This document shows, piece after piece, positions 10,897 through 17,503 of a stretch of 17,888 bases of DNA. A program made the position numbers and the translations under genes. The notes beneath the pieces are model-generated. The model worked only from the letters and a program-made list of their open reading frames with translations, had not been told where the DNA came from and made no database searches. Origin of the DNA: DASUPK01 sp036520315. GTDB taxonomy: Bacteria > Actinomycetota > Thermoleophilia > Solirubrobacterales > 70-9. The number at the start of each line of letters is the position of its first letter. Within the stretch, counting starts at the first letter, position 1. The stretch lies in contig DATDJZ010000006.1 in assembly GCA_036520315.1 (NCBI GenBank), forward strand, positions 1 through 17,888, written 5' to 3'.

Positions 10897-10918
10897 GGCA
10901 TAGGCTTCGGCCTATGCC
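10897..10918 (+). promoter_or_regulatory. UUCG-capped hairpin covering the hydratase start codon
   Basis: GGCATAGGC (10897-10905) pairs perfectly with GCCTATGCC (10910-10918) around TTCG, a 9-bp stem closed by the very stable C(UUCG)G tetraloop. The ATG at 10914-10916 lies in the 3' arm. On a read-through transcript it would hide the start; with no T-tract it is a weak terminator candidate for the upstream gene. Confidence 0.6.
10901..10906 (+). promoter_or_regulatory. Leaderless-type -10 element before the hydratase gene
   Basis: TAGGCT is followed by 7 bases and ATG 10914. The same hexamer stands 6 bases before the GTG starts at 16061 and 17249. No -35 box or ribosome binding site is seen. 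Confidence 0.35.
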
Positions 10919-11879
10919 GAGCACGTTCGAGACCGAGCGCCGCGGCAGAGTGCTGGTCGTTCGGATCGACAACCCGCCGCACAACTTCATGACCGGCGTG
11001 ATGGTCCGCGAGCTCAGCGATCTGCTCGACGCGCTGCGGGGCGACCGGTCGGTCGGCGCGGTGGTGATCACCGGCAAGCCCGAGCACCTCTACATCACCC
11101 ACTACGACGTGGGAGAGATCCTCGCGAGCGTCGAGCGGGCCGGGATCGCCGCGCCTCCCTGGCTCACCTCGATCGTGCTCCGGATCGCCGGCGGGGTCCG
11201 GCGGGTGCCCGGCCTGCGCGAACTGGCCGAGCGGACGCCGCTTGCGGCCGTGTTCGAGCTCTACCGAATCCACGACCTCTTCCTGTCGATGAACCGCTCC
11301 GACAAGGTCTTTATCGCCGCCATCAACGGCCCCGCCACGGGAGGCGGCTGTGAGACCTCGCTCGCCTGTGATGTGCGGGTGATGGCGGACGCCGAGATCG
11401 CGATCGGGCTGCCCGAGATGACGGTGGACTTCAACCCTGGTGCCGGCGGAACGCAGCGTCTCCCCAGGCTGATCGGCACGGGAAGGGCGCTGGCGATGAT
11501 GCTGGAGGGGAGGACGATCAGCCCGCGCGAGGCGCTCGACCACGGTCTCGTTCAGGCGGTCGTTCCGCCTGATCAGGTCGAGCAGGCTGCGGTCCGCATG
11601 GGTGAGCGGCTGGCGCGTCGCTCCCCGGACGCGATCCGGTCCCTGAAGCGAGCGGTGTATGAGGGAGGCTCGCGCCCGCTGCACCGAGGCCTGGGGGTGG
11701 AGCGAAAGTGGTTCATGGTCTCCTCGGCGACCGAATCCTCGAAGGAGAAGATGGCCGCGATGAGCAGGCAGGTCGAGGTCGATGGAGCATCGCCTTGGGT
11801 GACGGCGGAGTCGCTCGAGCCCTGGCAGCAGGGTGCCGCAGTTGGAGATGACGGAAGCGGAGGGGCTCGAGCGGACTGA
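10914..11879 (+). CDS. Enoyl-CoA hydratase/isomerase (crotonase) family protein
   Basis: 321 residues of the crotonase fold, whose members act on acyl-CoA thioesters through an oxyanion hole. VLVVRIDNPPHNF (13-25) is the start of the fold. GGGCE (143-147) and GLPE (165-168) provide both glutamates of the true hydratases, Glu147 and Glu168, followed by PGAGGTQRLPR. Two things are unusual: the first oxyanion segment, commonly AxGAD, reads ITHYD (61-65), and about 82 residues separate it from GGGCE, roughly 35 more than in the mitochondrial hydratase. The extra piece (about 72-115) may shape a distinct acyl pocket. A C-terminal tail (about 285-321) is also extended. It stands alone between a cell-wall gene and a convergent methyltransferase, so its pathway cannot be told from context. 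Start ATG 10914 lacks a ribosome binding site. Confidence 0.88.
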   Translation: MPSTFETERRGRVLVVRIDNPPHNFMTGVMVRELSDLLDALRGDRSVGAVVITGKPEHLYITHYDVGEILASVERAGIAAPPWLTSIVLRIAGGVRRVPGLRELAERTPLAAVFELYRIHDLFLSMNRSDKVFIAAINGPATGGGCETSLACDVRVMADAEIAIGLPEMTVDFNPGAGGTQRLPRLIGTGRALAMMLEGRTISPREALDHGLVQAVVPPDQVEQAAVRMGERLARRSPDAIRSLKRAVYEGGSRPLHRGLGVERKWFMVSSATESSKEKMAAMSRQVEVDGASPWVTAESLEPWQQGAAVGDDGSGGARAD

Positions 11880-11885
11880 GCGCAG

Positions 11886-11908
11886 GCGGAGGGAGACTCA
11901 GCCTCCGC
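11886..11908. terminator. Possible shared terminator hairpin between convergent genes
   Basis: GCGGAGG (11886-11892) pairs with CCTCCGC (11902-11908) around a 9-base loop. It lies just after the hydratase stop and covers the methyltransferase stop codon (11898-11900), so both transcripts would form it. There is no T-tract on either strand. Confidence 0.4.
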
Positions 11909-12545
11909 GGACCCCGCTTGGCCGGATCGCCACCCCGTGGATCACTGGGCGGACCAGCGGCGGCGCCTTCGGCAGCTTGTCGCGCTCTAGGCTGTCGATC
12001 CAGAACCCGGCGGATGCGAGCAGCTGATCCGTCGCGCGGTTCGGGTGGCATCCCCCCGACACCCAACCCCAGGGTCTCTCCAGCCAGTCCTGCCAGCGGG
12101 CGAGCCCCGGCCGAGCACTGCGCACGTGCTCCAGGTAGAGGAAGCGACCGCCCTCCACCAGCACCCGCCGGGCCTCCGCCACGGCACGGACCGGCTTCTC
12201 GACCGTGCAGAGGACGAGCGTTGCGACCACGACGTCGAAGCTGCCATCGTCGAAGGGAAGGTCCTCGGCGGCGGCCTCGATCACCGATGGGTTTCCGGCC
12301 GGGGTCCCTTCGCGCTCGAGCCGCTCACGGAGCAGCTTCGCCATGTTCGGGTCGGGCTCCGCGAGCACGAGCTCCGTGACCGCGTCCGTGTAGTACTCGA
12401 GGTTGTGGCCGGTGCCGGCCCCGAGCTCGAGGACGCGTCCTGAGGCCGAGCTGAGCAGCTCGCGGCGCATCTCACCGAGTCCGGCTCGCTCCGTGCGGGC
12501 GGTCAGACGGTCGTAGAAGCGCGCAAAAAGAGGATGGTCGGGCAC
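11898..12545 (-). CDS. Class I SAM-dependent methyltransferase (METTL7/UbiE-like)
   Basis: 215 residues from the proposed GTG 12545 (MPDHPLFARFYDRL). The Rossmann-type SAM site is clear: motif I VLELGAGTGHN (38-48), an acidic residue after strand 2 (LAEPDPNM, 62-69), AAAEDLPFDDGSFDVVV (91-107) and the post-motif VLVEGGRFLYLEH. The C-terminal part, with WVSGGCHPNRAT...SAGF and PPLVRPVIHG, resembles the METTL7 group as I remember it; human METTL7B is reported as a thiol S-methyltransferase, but the substrate here is unknown. The frame remains open far upstream, over purD on the other strand, but that extension is antisense sequence without family resemblance. GTG 12545 sits where such proteins normally begin; GAGGAAG lies 11 bases upstream. 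It diverges from the GYD gene and converges with the hydratase gene. Confidence 0.82.
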   Translation of the reverse strand: MPDHPLFARFYDRLTARTERAGLGEMRRELLSSASGRVLELGAGTGHNLEYYTDAVTELVLAEPDPNMAKLLRERLEREGTPAGNPSVIEAAAEDLPFDDGSFDVVVATLVLCTVEKPVRAVAEARRVLVEGGRFLYLEHVRSARPGLARWQDWLERPWGWVSGGCHPNRATDQLLASAGFWIDSLERDKLPKAPPLVRPVIHGVAIRPSGVRGG

Positions 12546-12641
12546 GAGGCCATGATCTTCCTCAATGACGAGACTGCACGTCGCGCCGGAAAGTGAAAGA
12601 AAGGGGGGAGCTACCGGGCAAGCAACGGAGAGGAGAAAGAG

Positions 12642-12923
12642 ATGCCGACGTTCGTGATGCTCACCAACCTGACCTCCGAGGGCGTGCAGACCCTGAAGAA
12701 CAACCCGAGCCGCATTCAGGAGGTCAACAAGGAAGTCGAGCAGCTCGGGGTGACGGTCAAGGAGCAGTGGGCGACCCTGGGCCCGTACGACTTCATCACC
12801 ATCGTCGAGGCGCCCGACGAGAAGACGATGGCGAAGGTCTCCGTCGAGCTCGGCTCGCGCGGGACGATGAGCAGCCAGACGCTGGCCGCCATCCCGGCGG
12901 AGGAGTTCGCGAAGGCGCTTTGA
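12642..12923 (+). CDS. GYD-domain protein
   Basis: 93-residue single-domain protein. MPTFVMLTNLTSEGVQTLKNNPSR, EQWATLGPYDFITIVEAPDE and VSVELGSRGTMSSQTLAAIPAEEF match the GYD family: a ferredoxin-like fold named after its Gly-Tyr-Asp motif, here GPYD (about 47-50). Family members are small, probably oligomeric and of unknown biochemical role. GGAG (12629-12632 region, AGAGGAGAAAGAG) precedes ATG 12642 at a workable distance. The stop is 19 bases before purD on the same strand, so it may be the first gene of the purine cluster transcript. No link to purine synthesis can be drawn from the sequence itself. Confidence 0.85.
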   Translation: MPTFVMLTNLTSEGVQTLKNNPSRIQEVNKEVEQLGVTVKEQWATLGPYDFITIVEAPDEKTMAKVSVELGSRGTMSSQTLAAIPAEEFAKAL

Positions 12924-12942
12924 GCCTCGGGGAGCCCTCGGC

Positions 12943-14250
12943 ATGAAGGTCCTCGTCGTCGGAGGCGGGGGCCGCGAGCACGCGATCATCCGCTCCCTCG
13001 GTCGGTCGCTCAGCGAACCCGAGCTCTTCTGCGCGCCCGGAAACGCGGGCATCGCCGAGGACGCCGAGATCGTGCACGTCGGGGCCGAGGACATCGATGG
13101 CTTCGTCGCCGCGGCGCGCGATCGGGGAATCGACCTGGTGCTGGTCGGCCCGGAGGCCCCGCTGGTCGCCGGACTCGTAGACGCGCTCGAGGACGCCGGC
13201 ATCGCGGCCTTCGGCCCCAGCGGCGCGGCCGCCCAGATCGAGGGATCGAAGCTGTTCGCCAAGAGGCTGATGGAGGAGGCGGGAGTGCCGACGGCGGCAC
13301 ACACCGTTGTGCGCTCGAAGGAGGAGGCGCTCGAGGATCTCGCTGGCGCCTCATATCCCGCCGTCCTCAAGGCGGACGGCCTGGCGGCCGGCAAGGGCGT
13401 GATCATCAGCGCGACGGACGCCGAGGCGCGCGCGGCCGTGGACGTGTTCTTCACGGAACGGCGCTTCGGCGACACCGAGGTCGTGATCGAGGAGTTCCTC
13501 GAGGGTGAGGAGCTCTCCCTGCTGGCGCTCTGCGACGGCGAGAACGTGCTGCCGCTGGCGCCGGCGCAGGACTACAAGCGGATCCACGACGGCGACGAGG
13601 GACCAAACACCGGCGGCATGGGCAGCTACTCGCCCGTCCCGGGAATCGATTCCGCCGAGGCCGATCGCATCGCCGACCTGGTGCACCGCCCGATCGTCGA
13701 GGCCATGAAGGGGAGGGGGATCCCCTACCAGGGCATCCTCTACGCCGGGCTGATGCTGACCGAGGCCGGGCCCAAGGTGCTCGAGTTCAACTGCCGCTTC
13801 GGGGACCCGGAGACGCAGGCGGTGCTGCCGCGAATGCGCTCGGATCTGATCGAACTCTGTCTCGCCACCCGGACCGAGGGTGGTCTCGCGGGCCTCGACG
13901 CGGACTTTGCCGATGACTGGGCCGTCACCGTGGTGCTCGCCTCGGCGGGCTATCCGGAGTCAGTTTCGAAGGGGGACGTGATCCGCGGGCTCGACGAGGC
14001 GGCCGGGGCGGAGGGAGTGGAGGTCACCCACGCCGGCACCGCTCGGCGCGATGGCGAGATCGTCACCGCCGGCGGCCGGGTTCTCAACGTCACCGGGCTC
14101 GGCGCCACCGCGGTGGACGCCCGCACCCGCGCCTACGATGCGGCCGAGCTGATCAGCTTCGACGGGAAGCAGATGCGGACTGACATCGCAAGCCGCGCGA
14201 CCTCGGACCCTTCGGAAGCCGCCGACCCGGCAAGTAGCGCGGCCGACTGA
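12943..14250 (+). CDS. purD: Phosphoribosylamine-glycine ligase (GAR synthetase)
   Basis: ATP-dependent second step of de novo purine synthesis, joining glycine to 5-phosphoribosylamine to give GAR. 435 residues, normal size for the monofunctional enzyme. GGGGREHAI (7-15) starts the N-domain; LKADGLAAGKGVI marks the ATP-grasp domain; NTGGMGSYSP and LEFNCRFGDPETQ (280-292) are the family signatures, the last usually reading NVRFGDPETQ. The C-terminal domain ends with an Ala/Ser/Asp-rich tail (TSDPSEAADPASSAAD) that looks disordered. GGGGAG about 8 bases before ATG 12943 may serve as ribosome binding site. It is followed by purE after 36 bases and is part of the purine cluster. Confidence 0.97.
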   Translation: MKVLVVGGGGREHAIIRSLGRSLSEPELFCAPGNAGIAEDAEIVHVGAEDIDGFVAAARDRGIDLVLVGPEAPLVAGLVDALEDAGIAAFGPSGAAAQIEGSKLFAKRLMEEAGVPTAAHTVVRSKEEALEDLAGASYPAVLKADGLAAGKGVIISATDAEARAAVDVFFTERRFGDTEVVIEEFLEGEELSLLALCDGENVLPLAPAQDYKRIHDGDEGPNTGGMGSYSPVPGIDSAEADRIADLVHRPIVEAMKGRGIPYQGILYAGLMLTEAGPKVLEFNCRFGDPETQAVLPRMRSDLIELCLATRTEGGLAGLDADFADDWAVTVVLASAGYPESVSKGDVIRGLDEAAGAEGVEVTHAGTARRDGEIVTAGGRVLNVTGLGATAVDARTRAYDAAELISFDGKQMRTDIASRATSDPSEAADPASSAAD

Positions 14251-14286
14251 TGGTGCGCCGGAAATGACAACGAACAGGAGGAGCTG

Positions 14287-14751
14287 ATGCCCGAGGGCGA
14301 AGCCGTCGAGACGATGCCCCAGGTCGAGGAGGCGTTCGAGGAGATCGAGGTCGACGCGCCCTTGGTTGGAATCATCATGGGCTCGAAGAACGACAAGCCC
14401 AAGCTGCAGCCCGCCGGTGAGGCCCTCCATGACCACGGGATCCGCTACGAGGTCCGGGTGCTGAGCGCACACCGTGACCCGGATGCCACCAGCGAGTACT
14501 GCACCAACGCCCGTATGCGCGGGCTGAAGGTGATCATCGCGGGGGCCGGGATGTCGGCCGCGCTCCCGGGCTTCGCGGCCTCAAAGACCGACCTGCCGGT
14601 GATCGGCGTCCCGATCTCGGGGAAGAACCTCGGCGGGCTGGATGCCCTGCTCTCCGCCGTGCAGATGCCGCCGGGGGTGCCGGTGGGCTGCGTGGCGATC
14701 GACGGGGCCAAGAACGCGGGACTGCTGGCCGTCCGGATCATCAACGCCTAG
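14287..14751 (+). CDS. purE: AIR carboxylase / N5-CAIR mutase PurE, with unusual active-site loops
   Basis: Forms CAIR, the carboxylated intermediate before the PurC step. 154 residues. VGIIMGSKND (27-36), SAHRDPD (60-66) with the catalytic His62, VIIAGAGMSAALPG (82-95), PVIGVPI and GVPVGCVAIDGAKNAGLLA identify PurE. Compared with E. coli PurE, the GSKSD loop reads GSKND and GGAAHLPG reads GMSAALPG, losing a conserved His. The first about 25 residues (Glu-rich, EAVETMPQVEEAFEEIEVD) are an extension. SAHR is usual in class I enzymes, which need PurK, yet no purK lies beside it or elsewhere in the window. AGGAGG (14276-14281) five bases before ATG 14287 is the strongest ribosome binding site seen here. 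purB follows after 29 bases. Confidence 0.93.
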   Translation: MPEGEAVETMPQVEEAFEEIEVDAPLVGIIMGSKNDKPKLQPAGEALHDHGIRYEVRVLSAHRDPDATSEYCTNARMRGLKVIIAGAGMSAALPGFAASKTDLPVIGVPISGKNLGGLDALLSAVQMPPGVPVGCVAIDGAKNAGLLAVRIINA

Positions 14752-14764
14752 GGCCTCCGGGCGT
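14744..14764. repeat. Inverted repeat between purE and purB
   Basis: ACGCC (14744-14748) and GGCGT (14760-14764) flank 11 bases and include the purE stop codon. It is a short, weak stem without a T-tract; an attenuator or terminator role is possible but unsupported. Confidence 0.2.
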
Positions 14765-14780
14765 AGTTCAGACTTAGAAC

Positions 14781-16064
14781 GTGATTCCCCGCTACACACG
14801 CGAGGAGATTGGCGCCGTCTGGACCCAGCAGCAGCGCATGGAGACCTGGCTGCAGGTCGAGCTGGCCGCCACCGACGCCTGGGCGGCCGAGGGCTTCGTC
14901 CCGGAGGAGGCCGCGAGGGCCGCCCGTGAGCGCGCCTCGTTCAGCGTGGAGGCGGTCGAGGAGCGCGAGCGGACCACCGGCCACGACGTGGCCGCCTTCG
15001 TCGACGTCGTCTCCGCTTCGATCGGGGATCAGGGGCGCTGGCTGCACTACGGCCTGACCTCCTCGGACGTCCTCGATACGGCCCTCGCGCTCCAACTCCG
15101 AGATGCCGGGGAGATCGTCGTGCGGGGAGCGAAGGCGTACCGCGACGCGCTGGTGGCAAGGGCGCGGGAGTTCGCGGACACCCTCTGTGTCGGCCGGACA
15201 CACGGCGTCCATGCCGAGCCGACCACCTTCGGGCTGCGCCTGGCGAGTTTCGCCTTCGAGGCCGACCGGAACGTGCGGAGATTGGAGAACGCCTTCGAGC
15301 AGGTGGCGGTCGGCAAGCTCTCCGGGGCGGTCGGCACCTACGCCTCGGTCCCGCCATCGGTCGAGGCCAGGGTGATGGAGGCTCTCGGCCTGGTGGCCGA
15401 GGACGTCTCCACCCAGGTCGTCCCCCGCGACCGGCACGCCGTCGTCCTGGCCAGGATCGCGATCGCGGGCGCCGGCATCGAGCGCTTCGCGACCGAGATC
15501 CGCAACCTCCAGCGCACCGAGGTCAGGGAGGTCGAGGAGCCGTTCGGCGCTGGCCAGAAGGGCTCCTCGGCGATGCCGCACAAGCGCAACCCGATCCTCG
15601 CCGAGCGACTCTGCGGCCTTGCGCGGGTGCTGCGCGGGTACTCGCAGGTCGGCCTGGAGAACGTCGCCCTCTGGCACGAGCGCGATATCTCCCACTCCGG
15701 AGCGGAGCGGGTGGTGATCCCCGACGCCACGATCGCCCTCGACTACATGCAGCACGTCGCCACCCGGATCGTCGAGGGGATGACCGTCCATACGGACCGC
15801 ATGCGCGAGAACATCGAGCTCACCCACGGTGCGCTGTTCAGCCAGCGGGCGCTGACCGCGCTGGTCGAGTCCGGGATGAGCCGCGACGATGCTTACCGCG
15901 TCGTCCAGGAGTCGGCGCAGCGCGCCTGGGACGAGGGAACGAGCTTCCGCGAGCTGATCGCCGCCTCCGCGCCGCAGCTGGACCTCGATGAGGTCTTCGA
16001 CTACGACGCCTACCTCGAGCACGTGCCGGAGGTGATGGCACGTCTGGATAGGCTTGGGCCGTGA
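14781..16064 (+). CDS. purB: Adenylosuccinate lyase
   Basis: Fumarase/aspartase-superfamily lyase acting twice in purine synthesis: SAICAR to AICAR plus fumarate, and adenylosuccinate to AMP plus fumarate. 427 residues, typical length. HYGLTSSDVLDTA, RTHGVHAEPTTFG (139 onward, with His141) and the flexible signature loop GSSAMPHKRNP (261-271) are present, then ENVALWHERDISHS. The start is GTG 14781: MIPRYTREEIGAVW fits the family N-terminus. There is no ribosome binding site, and CAGACT stands 6 bases before it, a weak form of the leaderless pattern seen elsewhere in the window. Its stop overlaps the next gene start as GTGA (16061-16064). Confidence 0.96.
   Translation: MIPRYTREEIGAVWTQQQRMETWLQVELAATDAWAAEGFVPEEAARAARERASFSVEAVEERERTTGHDVAAFVDVVSASIGDQGRWLHYGLTSSDVLDTALALQLRDAGEIVVRGAKAYRDALVARAREFADTLCVGRTHGVHAEPTTFGLRLASFAFEADRNVRRLENAFEQVAVGKLSGAVGTYASVPPSVEARVMEALGLVAEDVSTQVVPRDRHAVVLARIAIAGAGIERFATEIRNLQRTEVREVEEPFGAGQKGSSAMPHKRNPILAERLCGLARVLRGYSQVGLENVALWHERDISHSGAERVVIPDATIALDYMQHVATRIVEGMTVHTDRMRENIELTHGALFSQRALTALVESGMSRDDAYRVVQESAQRAWDEGTSFRELIAASAPQLDLDEVFDYDAYLEHVPEVMARLDRLGP
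16049..16054 (+). promoter_or_regulatory. TAGGCT element before the glutaredoxin-like gene
   Basis: TAGGCT is followed by 6 bases and GTG 16061, the same layout as at 17237. Here it lies inside the purB coding end (Asp-Arg-Leu codons), so an internal leaderless promoter and plain coding sequence are both possible. Confidence 0.25.
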
Positions 16065-16366
16065 TTCTCTACACGTGCGGCCAGAAGAAGGCCTACGCCT
16101 CGCTACGACACCCATGCGGGCTGGCCGCCAAGGCGCTCGACGAGGCCGGCTATGAGTACGAAATCCGCGATCTCCCGGGCTACCGACTGATGCCGTGGAC
16201 CTGGGGAGACCGTCGAAAGGGTCGTGAGGAGGTCCGCGAGCTGACTGGGCAGATCAACCTGCCGGTGCTCCTGCTCGACGAGGGGCAGACCGTGGTCGGC
16301 TCGGGCAAGATCGCCGACTGGGCCAAGGCCCACCCGGCCTATCAGCCGGAGGTCGGCGGCGGATGA
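16061..16366 (+). CDS. Glutaredoxin/GST-N-like thioredoxin-fold protein
   Basis: 101 residues with a thioredoxin-fold plan: strand MILYTC, helix HPCGLAAKALDEAG, strand YEYEIRDLP, then INLPVLLLDEGQTVVGSGKIADWAKA, which holds the cis-Pro (LP, 67-68), the third and fourth strands and the Ser-containing glutathione-type loop. The active-site position reads RHPCG (16-20) with one cysteine, Cys19; another, Cys6, sits at the end of the first strand. It lacks a CxxC pair, and roughly ten residues (GQKKAYASLR) separate strand and helix. A redox or glutathione-like thiol role is inferred from the fold only. Its start overlaps the purB stop (GTGA) and its stop overlaps the purC start (ATGA), so it is built into the purine operon. 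Confidence 0.75.
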   Translation: MILYTCGQKKAYASLRHPCGLAAKALDEAGYEYEIRDLPGYRLMPWTWGDRRKGREEVRELTGQINLPVLLLDEGQTVVGSGKIADWAKAHPAYQPEVGGG

Positions 16367-17217
16367 CCACCTCGCTCGCCGATCTGAAGCTCCACGGCTC
16401 GGGCAAGGTCCGGGAGATCTACGAAGACGGCGATGAGCTGATCATGGTCGCCTCGGACCGGATCTCGGTCTACGACGTGATCCTGCCGACCGAGATTCCC
16501 GACAAGGGCAAGGTCCTGACCCAGATGTCGCTCTTCTGGTTCGAGCTGACGGGCGACATCGTGCCCAACCACTTCATCTCAGCGGACGTCCCGCCCGAGG
16601 CCGCCGCCCGGGGCATGCGCGTCCGCAGGCTCGAGATGTACCCGATCGAGTGCGTGGTCCGGGGCTACCTCTCGGGCTCGGGCTGGCGGGAGTACCAGGA
16701 GACCGGGGCGGTCTGCGGGATCGAACTGCCGGCCGGCCTGCAGGAGTCCGAGAAGCTGCGCGAGCCGATCTTCACTCCGGCCACCAAGGCGGAGCTCGGG
16801 GAGCACGACGAAAACATCGACTTCGGCCGGGCCGTGGAGATCATCGGCGATCTGCACCTGATGGAGGAGCTGCGCCGGATCTCGATCGAGATCTACCGGC
16901 GGGCAGCGGACCACGCCGCGGAACGGGGGGTCATCGTCGCGGACACCAAGTTCGAGTTCGGCAGCTCGCCGGGTGCCGAGATCGTCCTCGGCGACGAGGT
17001 CCTCACCCCCGATTCGTCGCGATTCTGGCCCTCCGACGAGTACGAGCCCGGCCACTCCCAGCCCTCCTTCGACAAGCAGTACGTTCGCGATTACTCGGAC
17101 TCCGTCGGCTGGGACCACACTCCGCCAGGTCCGGAGCTGCCGGACGAGGTCGTCCAGAACACCCGGGCGAAGTACGTCGAGGCCTACGAGCAGATCACCG
17201 GCCGAAACCTCGATTAG
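16363..17217 (+). CDS. purC: SAICAR synthetase
   Basis: ATP-dependent ligase that adds aspartate to CAIR to make SAICAR, the substrate of PurB. 284 residues. LHGSGKVREIYE (the nucleotide-binding Gly-Lys-Val-Arg segment), ASDRISVYDVILPTEIPDKGKVLTQMS split over two strands, IECVVRGYLSGSGW, KLREPIFTPATKAE and GVIVADTKFEFG are classic motifs. The family's C-terminal segment DEVLTPDSSRFWP and SFDKQYVRDY is complete. Length and form match the longer PurC type found in Actinobacteria and yeast. ATG 16363 overlaps the upstream TGA, so translation is probably coupled. A 31-base gap leads to purS. Confidence 0.97.
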   Translation: MTTSLADLKLHGSGKVREIYEDGDELIMVASDRISVYDVILPTEIPDKGKVLTQMSLFWFELTGDIVPNHFISADVPPEAAARGMRVRRLEMYPIECVVRGYLSGSGWREYQETGAVCGIELPAGLQESEKLREPIFTPATKAELGEHDENIDFGRAVEIIGDLHLMEELRRISIEIYRRAADHAAERGVIVADTKFEFGSSPGAEIVLGDEVLTPDSSRFWPSDEYEPGHSQPSFDKQYVRDYSDSVGWDHTPPGPELPDEVVQNTRAKYVEAYEQITGRNLD

Positions 17218-17236
17218 TTGCGGCAGGCCCGGCCGC

Positions 17237-17242
17237 TAGGCT
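17237..17242 (+). promoter_or_regulatory. Leaderless-type -10 element before purS
   Basis: TAGGCT is followed by 6 bases and GTG 17249. It lies in the intergenic gap after purC, so it is not constrained by coding. No ribosome binding site is visible in front of purS, which supports a leaderless start. Confidence 0.4.
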
Positions 17243-17248
17243 GGGAAC

Positions 17249-17503
17249 GTGAAGGCCAAGGTGTTGATTCGCCCGAAGGAGGGCATCCTCGATCCCCAGG
17301 GCAAGGCCGTCGAGCGGGCCCTCCCAGCGCTCGGTTTCGAGGGCATCCACGACGTCCGGGTGGGGAGGCTGGTCGAGTTGGAGGTCGACGATCCCGCCAA
17401 GCTCGAATCGCTGAGCGAGAAGCTGCTAGCGAATCCGCTGATCGAGGACTACGAGATCGTGATCGATGAAGGCGCCTCGGGAAACGGCGGGGGTCCGGCG
17501 TGA
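17249..17503 (+). CDS. purS: FGAM synthetase subunit PurS
   Basis: Small structural subunit of the three-part FGAM synthetase (PurS-PurQ-PurL), which converts FGAR to FGAM using glutamine; PurS holds PurQ and PurL together. 84 residues, normal size. AKVLIRPKEGILDPQGKAVERALPALGF, VRVGRLVELEVDD and NPLIEDYEIVI are the typical pattern. The C-terminus (ASGNGGGPA) is a short flexible tail. The start is GTG 17249 with TAGGCT 6 bases upstream. Its TGA overlaps the purQ GTG as GTGA (17500-17503), which implies coupled translation of the two partner subunits. Confidence 0.94.
   Translation: MKAKVLIRPKEGILDPQGKAVERALPALGFEGIHDVRVGRLVELEVDDPAKLESLSEKLLANPLIEDYEIVIDEGASGNGGGPA

Noticed and set aside
12546..13475. 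N-terminal extension of the methyltransferase frame up to 13475
   Set aside because: This part is antisense to the GYD gene and purD and has no methyltransferase likeness; the family resemblance starts at GTG 12545.
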